The notes below the pieces were generated by a model. It worked only from the letters and a program-made list of their open reading frames with translations, did no database searches and was not told the origin of the DNA. From assembly GCA_023846275.1 (NCBI GenBank), contig JAIUJO010000231.1, forward strand, positions 670,001 through 734,000: a DNA stretch of 64,000 bases. The letters are read 5' to 3'. This document shows, piece by piece, positions 1-11,591 of this stretch. This DNA comes from Vanilla planifolia (taxonomy: Eukaryota > Streptophyta > Magnoliopsida > Asparagales > Orchidaceae). Position 1 is the stretch's first letter. Each line of letters begins with the position of its first letter. Made by a program: the position numbers and the translations under genes.

Positions 1-730
1 TGAACTTCCATAAACATGATTTTTTTGGTAGGGTATATGATAGTAATCTCCCTTTTTTTCATCATCTCAAGTGTTCTATAATGAAGATAAGGACACTTTA
101 GAGGCTTTAGAATTTAGATCTGTCATTTAATTATTTTTTCTTGCATTTTGAATCATTGAAAGAGAGGAATTTTGAGTGGCTTGGAGGACCTTGGTAGGTA
201 ACAAGGCGCACTATAGGGCTGAATGTGTGGACCCCAGATTTTAGACCAAATTCTAATTCTATTATGTGTGCTCTGGTGTGGGTTAGATTTCTCGTGCTCT
301 CATTATTATATTGGGATACTAAAAATATTTTGTGGATTGCCAAGTCTATTAAGGGGCCAATTCTACTTGATGGGTGGACAATCGATCAAACATCTTCTTA
401 TGGGAGAGTTTGTGTGAGGATGGATTTATCCAATCCACTAAAGCTGGGATTATGGCCAAGTGGACACTTGATAAGAACTTTTCAAACATTTGAATATGAG
501 AGTCTTCCTTAAATGTGTTTTCTATGTGGTCATGTTGGCCACTATATTGAGGAGTGTCCTATTTGCAAGAGAGTTGTTGATTTGCTAAGCAAAGATGATC
601 GAAACAATGTGAAGGAGGATAGCACTAATGAAATGGTGACTAAATGTAATCATGAACAATAAGAAAAATAAGAACATGGTGAGGATGAATTTGGGAGGAT
701 GAAAGGCTTAAGTCATTGAATGCTAATGCA
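1..730 (+). pseudogene. LINE-A ORF1 fragment: DUF4283 domain plus CCHC zinc knuckle
   Basis: ORF1 proteins of plant LINEs bind the element RNA as part of the retrotransposition particle. The reading frame at 19-100 gives a DUF4283-like start (GRVYDSNLPFF). The clearest block is 225-512, with CALVWVRFL, LYWDTKNI and a run up to YESLP. A TAA at 510-512 follows, and the same frame continues into a complete zinc knuckle at 516-557, CFLC-GHVGH-YIEEC, spaced C-x2-C-x4-H-x4-C. The stop lies exactly between the two domains, so it is a decay mutation and not a natural end. After 560 the frame becomes Lys/Glu-rich with stops. The N-terminus is outside the window. Confidence 0.88.
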
Positions 731-1119
731 ACCAAGGAAAAGGAGATATACCTTGGCTAGGAAATAAAGGGATTTAAAAAATAGAGAGTGCATAAACAGT
801 TAGAGGGAGGCCAATGGGTCTAAAAATAATGCCAAAAGTGGGAAACACATAAGCAAGTGTAGACGTATTTCTAAATCATAAGGAAGAGAATTGAAGAGAA
901 TACAGACTTTAAAGTCTCCAGCTTAGTAGCATACTGGCTTGAGTGGGTTTGAGACACAAAGGAAATAGTAAGGGAAATTGGAGCAGTCCAACACAAGTGA
1001 CATTATGGAGCAGTTGGATGGTAGTTTTAAAGATGAGGATATCAATAAGAAGGGTAAAGACTAGCTGGTTGGAGGTATGTAAGGGGCCTTTCACAACATG
1101 TGTTTCAAAATTAAGGGTG

Positions 1120-2550
1120 TTGAGAGGGGATCCTCTTAGGAGTAGTACGTGGGTTATGACTTTTGGAATAAAGCACATGGTGAGGGGAAAATTGGGAGCC
1201 TTATTGCAGTGGCACTGCAGTCTTTTTGGCTTAATTGCTATCTTAAAAACTTGGGTAAACTTGTGTAGGACGGGTAGGGAAATGAAGATAGTTAGCTCAA
1301 AACTAAGCATGGTAGCTTGTAAAGCTATAGAAGTGTATGGAAGTCTATTTCTATGGCTCAATTCTACTATAGTTTGATAAGGAATGTGGTTGTTTTGCTC
1401 AAAGGCTATTATATGTTTGATGCCTTGATGGTGATATCCACACTTCTATTGAAAATCCAAATTGATGGTTACAACTAGAGGGGCAACAATTGTGAATAAG
1501 TGTGCTCAAAACCCATGGAAACTTTTGGTGTCTTAGGTGAATTTTGCAAGAGGAAGGGTTGGCTAAAGCATACCAAGGTGTAGAATGCTAAATGGGAGAC
1601 TTTAATTATTAGAGGTAATAACTACAAAGCTTATGTATATGAGGAGGTGAAGGTTACTATGAGTTGTTGTGTGCTAGGAACTATTGGTGTAGGAGATGTA
1701 GGCATTTCTATTTGGTTAACTAAAGGAACATCTTGTTAAACATGTCTCACAGTTGCTACTACTATTGGATAGGGATAAATGCAATCAATCATGTTATATG
1801 GTTGATGAAAACATTATATGTTGTCATAGGGAGAATGTGGGTGCTCATAGATAGTTGTATTGTGGATATAATATTAGTAATGATAAGCATGTTTAGGGGG
1901 AATTCCAACAGCATGTATTCAGGGTAGTAATAGTGGCAGTAGTTCAGCCAATACTAGTAGCAATAGTAGCAACAACAATAGCTATAGCTATAGTTTCTCT
2001 CCACTATTGCTATAAGGGTGTGCTTTGGGCATGCCTAAATGGCATGTGCAAGGTGAGCAGTAGTGACAGCTCTACTGTTAAATGTTTTTTGAGGAAAGTT
2101 TCATGGAATGCTTTGAATGGTGTTTTCCTCACTTAAACATGTTGCAATAATGAGGTAACAGTGTCTGATTAATGCCTTTTGACTTATGTTTGATGGATGA
2201 GGTGTTTTCATCTTATGAAAGCCCAACATTGTAAATATACTAGGATGGGAAATATAAGAAACCTTTTGGGAGCAACATTTGTTGTAAATTATTTTGGAGG
2301 AAAGGCTGGTCGAAGAATGCAAAAAAAAATAAGGGCTAAAATTTAGATATGAAAACTGCACCATGAAGGGAATTATTCTACATTTTGGATGGCTACTCTC
2401 TTTGTATTTGAAAATAAGTGTAGGAAGGCCTAGGATTGGGGTAGTTTATAACATCATTTCTATCATTCCTAAAGAGTTTTATAACTTGAAGGGGTTAATG
2501 CTTAGCAGGGAAAGGCACCAGCAAGTCTTGTTTAATTATCATTTATGTTT
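1120..2550 (+). other. LINE-A inter-ORF region
   Basis: This stretch separates the end of ORF1 from the endonuclease. It opens with a GAGAGGGGATCCTCTTAG-like block that recurs in copies B1 (about 15,105) and C (about 20,850). It matches C again around 1,385-1,480 (CTCAAAGGCTATT and following bases). No coding domain is recognisable. The small ORFs at 943-1,377 and 1,733-1,927 do not match a known family and are probably chance survivals. Confidence 0.6.
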
Positions 2551-2555
2551 TCACT

Positions 2556-3180
2556 GATAGTTTGGAACATAAAAGGCCATGGTGGCATTACTAGCAACTA
2601 GAGTTGGGAAGTTTGACAAGAGTCAAGTTTATAAGCTATTGGAAAAAACATGGAATATTCATACTCAGCCTTCAACAGGTGATTTAGGAGGGATCATTCT
2701 GATGTGGAGACACTGGATACCAATTGATATCAATTATTCCTCCTCATCGTAGTTGATTTCTTTTCGTGCTAGAAATGATATTATCAAGACATGGAGATGC
2801 TCAATTGTATATGCTTCTAAAGACCACATAAATCATAAAGATGTTTGGAATCATATTAAAATCAGTGTACATCATTTTGAATCTCTTATGATTATTATGG
2901 ATTTTAATGTACTTCTTTCACAGGATGAAACAAAGGGTAGGAAAAAGTTTTTACATGGCCAAGCACAAAAGGAATTCTTAGATTTCTTATAAGAAATGGA
3001 GCTTGCAAATCTTTGTTTTATGGGCAACATATATACTTGGTGCAATAACAAAGCTAAGAATGTGTAAGAATTTGGGACAGGTTGGATAAGACCTTTCTTA
3101 ATGAGGCTAGACTAACTACCTTTCCTAGCACTATTATTACTCACCTCCCCCACATTTGATTAAATCATTACCCCATGTTG
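2556..3180 (+). pseudogene. LINE-A endonuclease domain (exonuclease-endonuclease-phosphatase fold), dead
   Basis: This is the N-terminal domain of ORF2, which nicks target DNA to prime reverse transcription. Recognisable motifs in order are the opening VWNIKG, then VALLATRV (the catalytic Glu of the usual LLETR is Ala here), IILMWRHW, then MDFNVLLSQDE (usually GDFN) and IYTWCNNKA. The best uninterrupted piece is 2,753-2,992. Stops and frame changes elsewhere, together with the lost Glu, make it inactive. The same domain in copy D keeps LLETR and GDFN. Confidence 0.85.
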
Positions 3181-4970
3181 ATTATGTTTAAAGAATAGAT
3201 ATTAAATAAGATAAAAAGACTACAATTTAAAAATATATGACTCACATTCCCAAGACAAAAGAGATTATTCATGGAGCATGGTGTAGACCTATGGAGGGAT
3301 AAAATGACTTGTTTATCAACAAAATTCCAATGGGCTATGTCAACATTGAAAAGGCGAAGCAAAAGTGAAATTAGAAAGATTCATGAAAGGCCTGTTCAAC
3401 CACAATAAGGAATACAAGAAATGCAAATGAAGGAACCAAATTGTGGACTCAATGGTGAGAAAAATAATGCATTGGTTGAGCATATCAAGGTATATCAAAA
3501 GGTAGTGATAGTGAAGGAGGCTTGGTGGTATTAGAGAGCTAAATTTCATTGGGCCAAGATGGAGGACCATAGTACTCACTTCTTTCATATTGTTGTCACT
3601 ACAAATTTTAGGAATAACTAAATCCACTAGATAAAAAATCAAGGTGACAAATTTGCACCTCACAAAACAACATTAAGGAATCCCTTATAAGCTTCTTTTT
3701 TAAGAAATGGTGTAGTCATGATGACCCTAAAGACATTTTATCTCATACTCCCTTAAAGACATTTACTTCTGAGTAAAGAAATTTTCTAATAGTTATAGTT
3801 ACTAATGATGAAATTAAAAGTGCTACAATATCAATCAGGAGAAACAAAGTACTAGGTATGGATGGCATCTCAGTTGAGTTTATTATAAGAAATTGGTCCA
3901 TCACATAGTCTGACATCATTATGGTAGTTAAACAATTTTGTATTAACTTATACATGCTTAAGCGGTGGAAGGATACCTTAGTTGTGCTTGTTCTAAAAAT
4001 TCAAAGAGGTAATAGGTTGGAGTAATTTAGACCCATTAGCCTTTGTAATGTTATATACAAAATTGTTACAAAATTTCTTGTGGAAAGACTTAAAGGGATG
4101 CTCTCAAATATTATGGCCATGGAGTAGGGGGCTTTTGTCCCAAGTGATAGTATTTCAAATAATGTTTTTCTTGCTCAAGAAGTTGCAATACGTATGCACA
4201 CTTCGACATCAAATGTTAGATTCATGGCATTAAAATTGGATATAAATCAGGCTTATGACAAAGTTAAGTGTAAATTTGTCATTGATATGCTGAAATAATT
4301 ACACTTCCTTAATAGATGGTGTCAGTAGGTGGAAGCTTGTATTAAGAGCCCTAGATTTGACATTCCTTTGAATGGGGTGTGCCTACCATGGTTAGAAGCA
4401 TCAAGAGGCCTCAGACAGGGATGTCCTCTATCCTTATATTTATTTATTATTATTTATGACTATTTATCATGGCTTACATAGTAACAGGTAGAGTGCAATT
4501 CTGACATTGACAAAAATAATTAGGGAAATAATAAGACTCTATGAGAATCATATAGGCTAGTCTATCAACATCACAAAGTCAAGGGTCTTATTTAATAAAG
4601 GGAAGGGGTCAAAGCATAGGAAAATGATTTTAGGAAAATTCAATTACATCAAGCTTTCAATATGAAATAATTGGGCATTCCAATTTCAACTATTAAACTA
4701 CAAAGCAAGGATTTGAGCCACATAATTGATAAAGTGCATAATTTTATGGCAATGTGGAGGGTGAGACCATTGTCCCTCACTAGGAGAAGCATTATGATCA
4801 ATTTAGTAATTTTATCTATTACTACTTTCTATTTGGGACATTGTTTGATGTTGAGTGGAGTTATTAACAAATTAGAGTTATGGATAGCTTTCTATGGATT
4901 GAGGATGATGCATAGAATTCCATTCAGTATGTTAACAAGGAGTTGGTTACCCAACAAAAAGAGCTAGATG
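3181..4970 (+). pseudogene. LINE-A reverse transcriptase, motif C deleted
   Basis: The N-terminal linker has the usual plant-LINE block (EAWWY, RAKFHW, then DHSTHFFH, about 3,510-3,595). The polymerase core follows: FRPISLCNVIYK near 4,026-4,062, motif A LDINQAYDKV near 4,232-4,270, and motif B GLRQGCPLS near 4,401-4,440. The FADD/YMDD motif C should come about 100 bases later but is absent: the text jumps near 4,515 from the block before it to the block after it, when compared with copy D. The thumb region LGIPIST through RRSIMINLV (4,671-4,967) is an open 98-codon stretch. Without motif C the enzyme could not polymerise. Confidence 0.88.
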
Positions 4971-5049
4971 GAATGAGTATTCATAGTTTGATGAGGTAGT
5001 AGATTACTCTTATTGTCAAGAATTACAAATACCTACTTGCATGTGAGGA

Positions 5050-5165
5050 TGATTGGTGCACTGGCGAGCGATCCCAGTCCGCGGCAGAGAACAAGACAGC
5101 AAGCGAGCGTACCTTTGTTCGCTTCTTCTCCACCAAGCACGGAAGTTTCAGGGTGTCCAAATATT
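5050..5165 (+). other. CpG-rich patch of unknown origin inside LINE-A
   Basis: About 115 bases with roughly eight CpG dinucleotides stand out from the CpG-poor, AT-rich surroundings. The patch sits between the reverse transcriptase thumb and the zf-RVT domain, where copies C and D show no such sequence. It does not resemble rRNA, tRNA or a LINE domain that I recognise. It may be a late insertion or a less decayed segment brought in by recombination. Confidence 0.4.
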
Positions 5166-5559
5166 TTGTGAAAAATATTTTATGCAATATAACACAAAAA
5201 CTCCATGTGGAGATTCACATACCTACAACCTTATGGACTTAGCATTGGAGTGGACATAAGAAAGCTCTATATGACAAATTACAAATGGTAAAAATGCCTT
5301 CTTTTTCAATGATAATTGGTTAGATTTCTTTTCCATAAGCAAGTGGTCGGCTTACATAAATGTACAAGAGCTACAACCCAAGTGGGTTGAGTGTGTTGTG
5401 GACTGTTATGGTGTGTGGAATGTTAGTAATTTACATATTTATTTTGGGGAAGAGCTCATTAACCTTGTTGCACATCTATCATTGGCTAATACAGAGGGTA
5501 AGAATTGTCTTTACTTTGTTGAATCTAATGACAAAGTGATTAACATTGGAGCTATTTAC

Positions 5560-5860
5560 TATAATATTTCCTTGGAGCAACATTACACTCACAAGGACAT
5601 TGCTTGGGTCTAGAATATAAAGTTACAACCTAGACTTTTGTTCTTCATGTGACAACTCCCAAATGATGCTCTCCCAACTACCTCATTTCTACATTCACAC
5701 AAAATTGGGCACAATGTTTGTTGTCCTTGGTGCTATTTCAAGGAAGAATATATCAACCACTACTTCTAGAATTACTGTAAGGCCAAGGAATTTTGGAATT
5801 CATGTAAAACCATCTTCATACTCATGACTAAAAGGGCTGCTCCATTGAATTTTACACATT
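5560..5860 (+). pseudogene. LINE-A zf-RVT domain
   Basis: A Cys/His module found after the reverse transcriptase in many plant LINE proteins. The frame from about 5,612 reads WNIKLQPRLLFFMWQLPNDA, then LPTTSFLHSHKI, then CCPWC, EEYINHYF, a stop, NYC and KAKEFW. This fits the family order of a Trp/Pro-rich lead, C-x2-C, then H and C, then a W. At least one stop codon interrupts it. Confidence 0.8.
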
Positions 5861-6114
5861 TGTAGTAGGTGTTGGATTTGATTAAATGTAATGTATAATG
5901 CAAGAAAGAAAAGAAACAACGAAATTTATTACTGCTACATTTTTCTTCTTATAGGTTAATAAGAATAAGAGGAAGCATGGTGAAAATGTACTTAATCTAA
6001 AAGCTTTCTATTATCAAATTTGCTATTATTCTCTCTATTCTTATTATAGGTTATAGCTTATATAGTTAATCTAGTAGGAATCCAATTAGCTCCATGAGGC
6101 TCTCAATTAATTCA

Positions 6115-6625
6115 TAAAGGATTCCTCCTCCAACAGGCTGGATAAAATGCAACTATGATGTAGCTTTGGCTAATAATTCTACTATTTCTATGGATTTGAT
6201 TGTGAGAGATCACATGAACATGCCACTTAATTTCATAAGGAAGAAAGTCATTTCAACCTCCTCAAATATGGTGGAAACAATTGAAATTTTACATGATTTG
6301 GAATTCTTAAGGTGTTAATATCAAAATGCTATTACAATCAATCTTGAATTAGACTCCAGCGATGTGGCAATTAAGCTCAACTAGGTTATTCACACCAATT
6401 TAGCTACTCCACATCCTTTCAACTCTATGTTTAGCAATGCTATAAATTTTTCTTGTCAACTGAAGGCAAACAGAATTTTGCATATGCAATGGGAAGGGAA
6501 TGCTACAACACAATGGATAACACATAAAACATTATATTTTGATTTTTTCTTGGAACAAGGTATGCCCCTTCATAAACTACTTAGAAAACTCTTATTTGTT
6601 GACTATGTATTTCAACCTCCATAAG
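6115..6625 (+). pseudogene. LINE-A C-terminal RNase H domain (plant RVT_3 type)
   Basis: RNase H removes the RNA strand of the RNA:DNA hybrid. The domain opens with PPTGWIKCNYDVAL at about 6,128 (first catalytic Asp), followed by LIVRDHMNMPLNF. The Glu region is represented by MVETIEILHDLEF and the next Asp by NLELDSSDVAIKL, with stops between. An open stretch at 6,427-6,624 covers the end. The last ~35 bases before the 18S junction (CCTTGTAGGCTT, then TTTTTTGATTATC) are the conserved LINE 3' tail seen in the other copies. Confidence 0.85.
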
Positions 6626-6661
6626 AAGGAAACCTTGTAGGCTTTATCTTTTTTGATTATC

Positions 6662-6951
6662 AAGGGGACTTTGATTTCTCATAAAACACTGATAGAAGCC
6701 AAAGAGAAACATTCACAAATCCCTGATTGAGATCATTTATGGTTGAGACTAAGATGACATCTGATCGTCTTCAAGCCACAAATTTTTATTCTTGATTAAT
6801 GAAAACATCCTTGCAAAATATTTTCACAATGTCTTATCTTTCATAAATCATAGAATTTTATCTCTGACTATGAAATATGAATGCCCACGATAGTCCCTCT
6901 TAATCATTACTTCGAACCCAAAGACCAAATAGTAGGATCAAAATTCTATGA
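6662..6951 (-). pseudogene. 18S rRNA pseudogene fragment, broken by LINE-A on one side and a deletion on the other
   Basis: Read on the minus strand this is the central part of plant 18S rRNA. On the plus strand recognisable runs are TTTGATTTCTCATAA, TTTATGGTTGAGACTA, GACATCTGATCGTCTTC, TCTTGATTAATGAAAACATCC and CTCTGACTATGAAATA. It starts at the LINE-A 3' junction (with about 8 bases of the site missing) and stops near ATTCTATGA. The remaining 5' part of 18S is deleted and ETS-like sequence follows. Changes from the standard sequence are mainly transitions at CpG. Confidence 0.95.
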
Positions 6952-7630
6952 AACATTGCCTCTCATTAATGGCATTATTCAATGACAACCCTCCCTAGTG
7001 GAGAATGAAAAGATCAAAATGAGTGATCTCCAAGATCGTGCCAATGCCAGAGTGGGGACAATCATACATTCGACAACATTACAAAATGCCTTAGTTCCAA
7101 CACAGGGTAGTGTGACGTCAAAAAAATAATTGAATGAAACTACTCGTCCAATCAAATAAATAAGCAAGCAACATATAGACTTCCTTTATAGATAGTTTAA
7201 TTACATGAAAAAGCCCTACTAATAGTGACTGACTGCACCAAAAGTTAGCAAACCCATAAGAAGCAAAACCACAAAAAAATCTCTTTTGTGAAAATGATCT
7301 CATGCCAATCCAATTTCATTAGCCCGTAGAGCCTTATAGATGTACAAAAAGAAATGCAAAGGGTCTAATTAGGGATGAACGCCTTGGCACCCGTATGGCA
7401 CCATAAGTAATACTTGTGCAAAGGTAATAGCATGCTTAACCAAAATATGGCTAAGCATGAATTGCACCACTTAAAGACCCTATTTAAGCAACAACTCATT
7501 CTTGCATTGGTAGTCTCAAGATATGACAAGGTCAAAAACAGCTGTAATTTCTCACACAAAATGTTGAACATGAAGAAAGACACAAAACAATACCATGAAG
7601 GGCATGAGCACGAATGACAATGATATGGCC
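6952..7630 (-). other. 5' ETS / promoter-proximal IGS of the decayed rDNA, copy 1
   Basis: This block lies where the 5' external transcribed spacer belongs, just upstream of 18S on the minus strand. It is homologous along its length to 36,540-37,320 next to the second 18S relic (shared GTGGAGAATGAAAAGA, AACATATAGACTTCCT, GATGTACAAAAAGAA and others). Finding the same sequence beside both 18S relics supports an rDNA spacer. Small ORFs here (7,118-7,617, both strands) differ between the two copies and are not credible genes. Confidence 0.75.
7473..7492 (-). promoter_or_regulatory. Possible relic of the Pol I transcription start, copy 1
   Basis: The minus strand reads GTTGCTTAAATAGGGTCTTT. Plant Pol I start sites have a TATA-like run followed directly by G residues. 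The matching position in copy 2 (37,055-37,073) is closer to that pattern. This is an inference from position and shape. Confidence 0.3.
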
Positions 7631-10600
7631 AAGCTCTAAAAGCACCACAGAACCTTCATTGCAACATAAAGCCTAAAGCAGAGGGCAAAAAGCAACAATT
7701 AAAATATTATATAGCCTCATGCCCTACTCCATTAGTGCTCCTCTAGTGTCGCAGCCCAACATGCTCAAATTCTAGTGAATATAGCATCATCCATCTTCCA
7801 CTTTCCTGTAGGCCACACAACATCCAACTTTGTCACTTACGAATTGTATATTGCAAACATTTTGTCAAGAAAAAGGCAAGACTACTAATAAGGAATAACC
7901 TTATCCATGTGATAATAGGCCAAGTGCTAAAAGTCCCAAAAAAAAGTTACACTTTGTAGTCTCAACATGCTCTACACCTAGCTTGCCACTAAGTGCATGC
8001 AAACAGGCTACCACACATGTGTATAATGTACTGTCACACATTCAACTTCAATAGTACTTGTTTAGGGCTACAGCTCAACATGCTTAAACACTAGCTAGTA
8101 TTGCACTAACCATCTTCACCTTTTTGTAGGCCACATAACATCCCACATTATCACATGCACATTGTATATTATGACAATTCTATCATGGAAGAAGGCAACA
8201 CTACCACTAATGAATCTCTCTATCCAAGCAACAACATCCCATTATGATAAAAGCTCCAAAAAAGTTATACTTTAGGGTCCTCACATGCCTTCCATGCTTG
8301 TTGCCATAGAGTGAGTGGGGACAGCTCCCTGCACACACAAGAAGTGCACTAGTATGCATGTAGCTCCAACATCACTAAGCTAAAGCTATAGTCCAACATG
8401 CTTAAACTCTAGCACATGTTACACCAACCATCTTCTAATTTTTTGTATGCCACATAGTGTCCCACATACTCAATTGCAATAACTCTGTCAAAGAAGGAAA
8501 GATTACCAATAAAAAATCACCTCATCCATGTGACAGTAGACCATAGTGCTAAAAGCCTAAAAAATGTTACACTTTGGGGTCCCCACATGTCACAAACCCA
8601 AGTTACTACTGACACATGTAGAAAGGCTATAGCATGTGTGTTCAGTCCATGGGCAAATGTGCAACACTAGCAGTGCTCGACTCGAGCTTCAACCAAACGT
8701 GCTTAAACCCTAGCACATATTACAACAAACATCTACATTTTATAGGCCATACAACATCCCACAATACCAAATGTAGATTGTAAATTGAAATAATTCTATC
8801 AAGGAAGAAGACAAGAACTCCAATAGGAAATCACCTTATCCATGCGACAGTAGACCATATTGTTAAAAGTAAAAAATGTTATAATTTGGGATCCCTGCAT
8901 GCTGCATACTGTTTGCTGCTCAATAAGCATGGCAGACCCCTGTGAGCACATTAAGAAAATGCCCATGCACGCTCACATGGTGCAATAGCGTACAACCAGC
9001 ACTAGTAGCACTCAGGTAGAACTACAGCCCAAAATTTTTAAACCTTAGTGCATATTGCACCATTCATCTTCTACTTTTCTATAAGCTACATAGCATCCCA
9101 TATGACCAGTTTTAAACTATATATTATTATAATTCTATCATGGAAGAAGACAAAACTACCAATAATTATTCACCTTAACCATATAGTAGCACACAGAGTG
9201 CTAAAAATATTGAAAAAAGTAACTCTTTATGATTAAGACATGCCACACATATAGGTTACTGCTTAGCACATGTGAACATGCCCTTAGGAGCATACATAGT
9301 GCACAGGTGTACATGCAGCACCAATAGCACTCAGTGAGTGATACAGCTCAAAATGTTTGAACACTTAAACATATTGCAGCATCTATCTTCCACTTTATTG
9401 TAGGACATAAATCGCCTTATCTAAATAGCAAATGCCTAAAGTGCTAAAAATCTCAAAAAAAGGATACACATTGGGGTCCTCACAAGCCACGTGTATAAGT
9501 TGTCACTAAGCTCATAGGAACAGGCCATTGGGAACCCACACAAATAGCCCCCATGCATACACATAATGTAATGGCATGTGTGCAACACATGTAGCCCTCA
9601 ATTAGGCCTACAGCCCAAAATGCTTAAAACCATGTGCATATTGCATAATCCATCGTCCAGACTTCTACAGGCCACATAGCATCCCACACACACACTTGTA
9701 GATTGAATATTGCAAAAACTTTATCAAGGAAGAAGGCAAAACTACTAATAAGTAATCACCTTATCCATACAGTAGCCAACATATCTAAAAATTAAGAAAG
9801 ATGTTACACTTTTGGGGTCCCCAAATACTGCATATGTAGCTTATTATTGAGCATAAAAAAACAAGCTCCTGAGAACAAGCATAATGCACTAACATGTGCA
9901 CGATACCAATAATGCTCAGCTAAGGCTAAAGTTCTGAGTACTTAAACCCTTATGCATATTTCATCATCCATCTTCCACTTTGCTGGAAGCTGCACAGCAT
10001 CCCATATGCCACTATTAAATTGTATATTCTAACAATTTTATCAAGAAAGAAGACAAGACTACTAATAAATAATCACATTATCCATGTGGTTATAGCCACA
10101 GTGCCAAAAATATCACATGAAGTTTCACTTTTGGATCCCCACATGTTCCACACATAGATTGTCACTGAGCATGCATGGACAGGCCCTCGAGTGTGCTCAC
10201 AGACAGGCCCCTACATGCATATACAGTGCATTGGCATTCACATAACATTAATAGCGCTTAGACAGAGTCACACATGCATAATTGTAGATTGTATATTATG
10301 ATAATATATCAAGAAAGAAGTCAAGATTACCAATAAAAAATCACCTTATCCATGTGACAATAGCCTGTGGTGCCAAAAATCTCAAAAAATATTACATTTT
10401 AGCATCGCCACATGAGTCACGCAAAGGTTGTTGTTGAGGGCATGTGGATAAACCTTGATTTGCAAGCAGTGTATTGGCATGCACATAGCCTTAGTAGTGC
10501 TCGACTAGAGCTAGAGCCCAAAATGGTTAAACCTATTTGCATTTTACACCTTCCTCCTATTTACTGTAAGCTACATAGTGTCCCACAAGCCCACTTGTAG

Positions 10601-11330
10601 ATTGTATATTATAACAATTCCATCAAGACAAAAGGTAAGATTACCAATAGGTAATTGCCTTATGCATAATACAGTAGCCTATAATCATAAAAATCTAGAA
10701 AAAAGTTACACTTTGGGTCTGTACATGCATGCACATAGGTTGTTAGTGAGCATGCACGAACATGCAAAAGAATTTAGAAAATGCCCTGTGTGTGCATAGT
10801 GCACTAGCATGCACACAGCTCTATCAATGCTCGGGTAGGGCTAAAGACAAAAATTCTTACCTTACAACATATTGCACCCTCCATTTTTCACTTTGTTGTA
10901 GGCCACACAACATCCCACATGCTCACTTATATGTTATATATTGAGTTAGTTCTATCAAAGAAGAAGGCAAGACTACAAATAAGTAATCACCTTATCCAAG
11001 TGACAGCAACCTACAGTGCTAAAAATCTTAAAAAAGATTACACTTAAGGACCCCACATGTCGTGGACATAGGTTGTCGCTCAACGCACCTAAACAGATCC
11101 CTATTGTAAGAAAACATGCTCCCATGTAGATGTGGCTAGGCCCCTACACTTGCATGGATAGTTACCATGTGCACACAATGCTACAACATGCTCAGTGCAA
11201 TGTCAGGCATGTTGCACCAGTCAAGCTGTGCTAGAGCATTAGCTCAACATGCACAAACCCTTGAGCAAATTGGCATGCTCATAGTGCCACCATAGACACT
11301 ATTTTAATAATGTGAGTGATGAAGCCAAGG
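7631..11330 (-). repeat. IGS subrepeat array 1, about 11 units of 300-340 bp
   Basis: A unit can be followed by its recurring plus-strand landmarks: AAAAAAGTTACACTTTGGGG, a CACATGC-rich part, GCTACAGCCCAACATGCTTA, CCATCTTCCACTTTTCTGTA, GGCCACACAACATCCCACA, CAATTCTATCAAGGAAGAAG and ATCACCTTATCCATGTGA. The GTTACACTTT landmark recurs near 7,945, 8,262, 8,565, 8,870, 9,215, 9,460, 9,800, 10,115, 10,385, 10,700 and 11,030. Units have diverged strongly. The array lies between a 26S 3' end and an 18S 5' end, the position of intergenic-spacer subrepeats in plants. No gene is supported; small ORFs are by-products of the repeats. Confidence 0.8.
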
Positions 11331-11591
11331 AAAATTTTTAAACCATTTATGGAATTTATTTGTTATTTAACAAATCTAATAATTTGATCATGATAACTTA
11401 CTAAGATTGCAATGTGCAACATTTTAGCCTTGCACCAAATCTATCATCCAAAGAGCACATTACATAGCTAATTGCATAATACCCACACAAAAATATCACA
11501 CTAAGTATTACAATAAGCGGTGTTAAGTCGAGCAAGAGAGCAATCAAGCAAGCTCGTAGTCGCTACTAAACTTAATGGATTGCTATATTTC
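11331..11591 (-). other. Spacer between the 26S 3' end and the IGS subrepeats
   Basis: About 260 bases of non-repetitive sequence follow the 26S 3' end (minus-strand sense). This would be the 3' ETS or proximal IGS. I see no gene or clear motif in it. Confidence 0.45.

Larger units (their letters stand above)
1..6661 (+). mobile_element. LINE-A: decayed plant L1-type non-LTR retrotransposon, 5' end outside the window
   Basis: The parts occur in the order of a plant L1-type LINE: ORF1 with DUF4283 and a zinc knuckle (from base 1), an inter-ORF stretch, an AP-like endonuclease (from about 2,556), a reverse transcriptase (about 3,360-4,970), a zf-RVT domain (about 5,560-5,860) and an RNase H domain (about 6,115-6,625). 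Every domain is broken by stops or frameshifts. The 3' end falls at 6,661 with no poly(A) and runs straight into antisense 18S rRNA sequence. Bases before the window presumably hold the 5' UTR and the ORF1 start. Copy C has the same layout with a complete 5' end. Confidence 0.93.

Noticed and set aside
7631-11330. Regularly spaced repeats that might suggest a CRISPR-like array
   Set aside because: Units are 300-340 bp, diverged along their whole length and part of a plant rDNA spacer.
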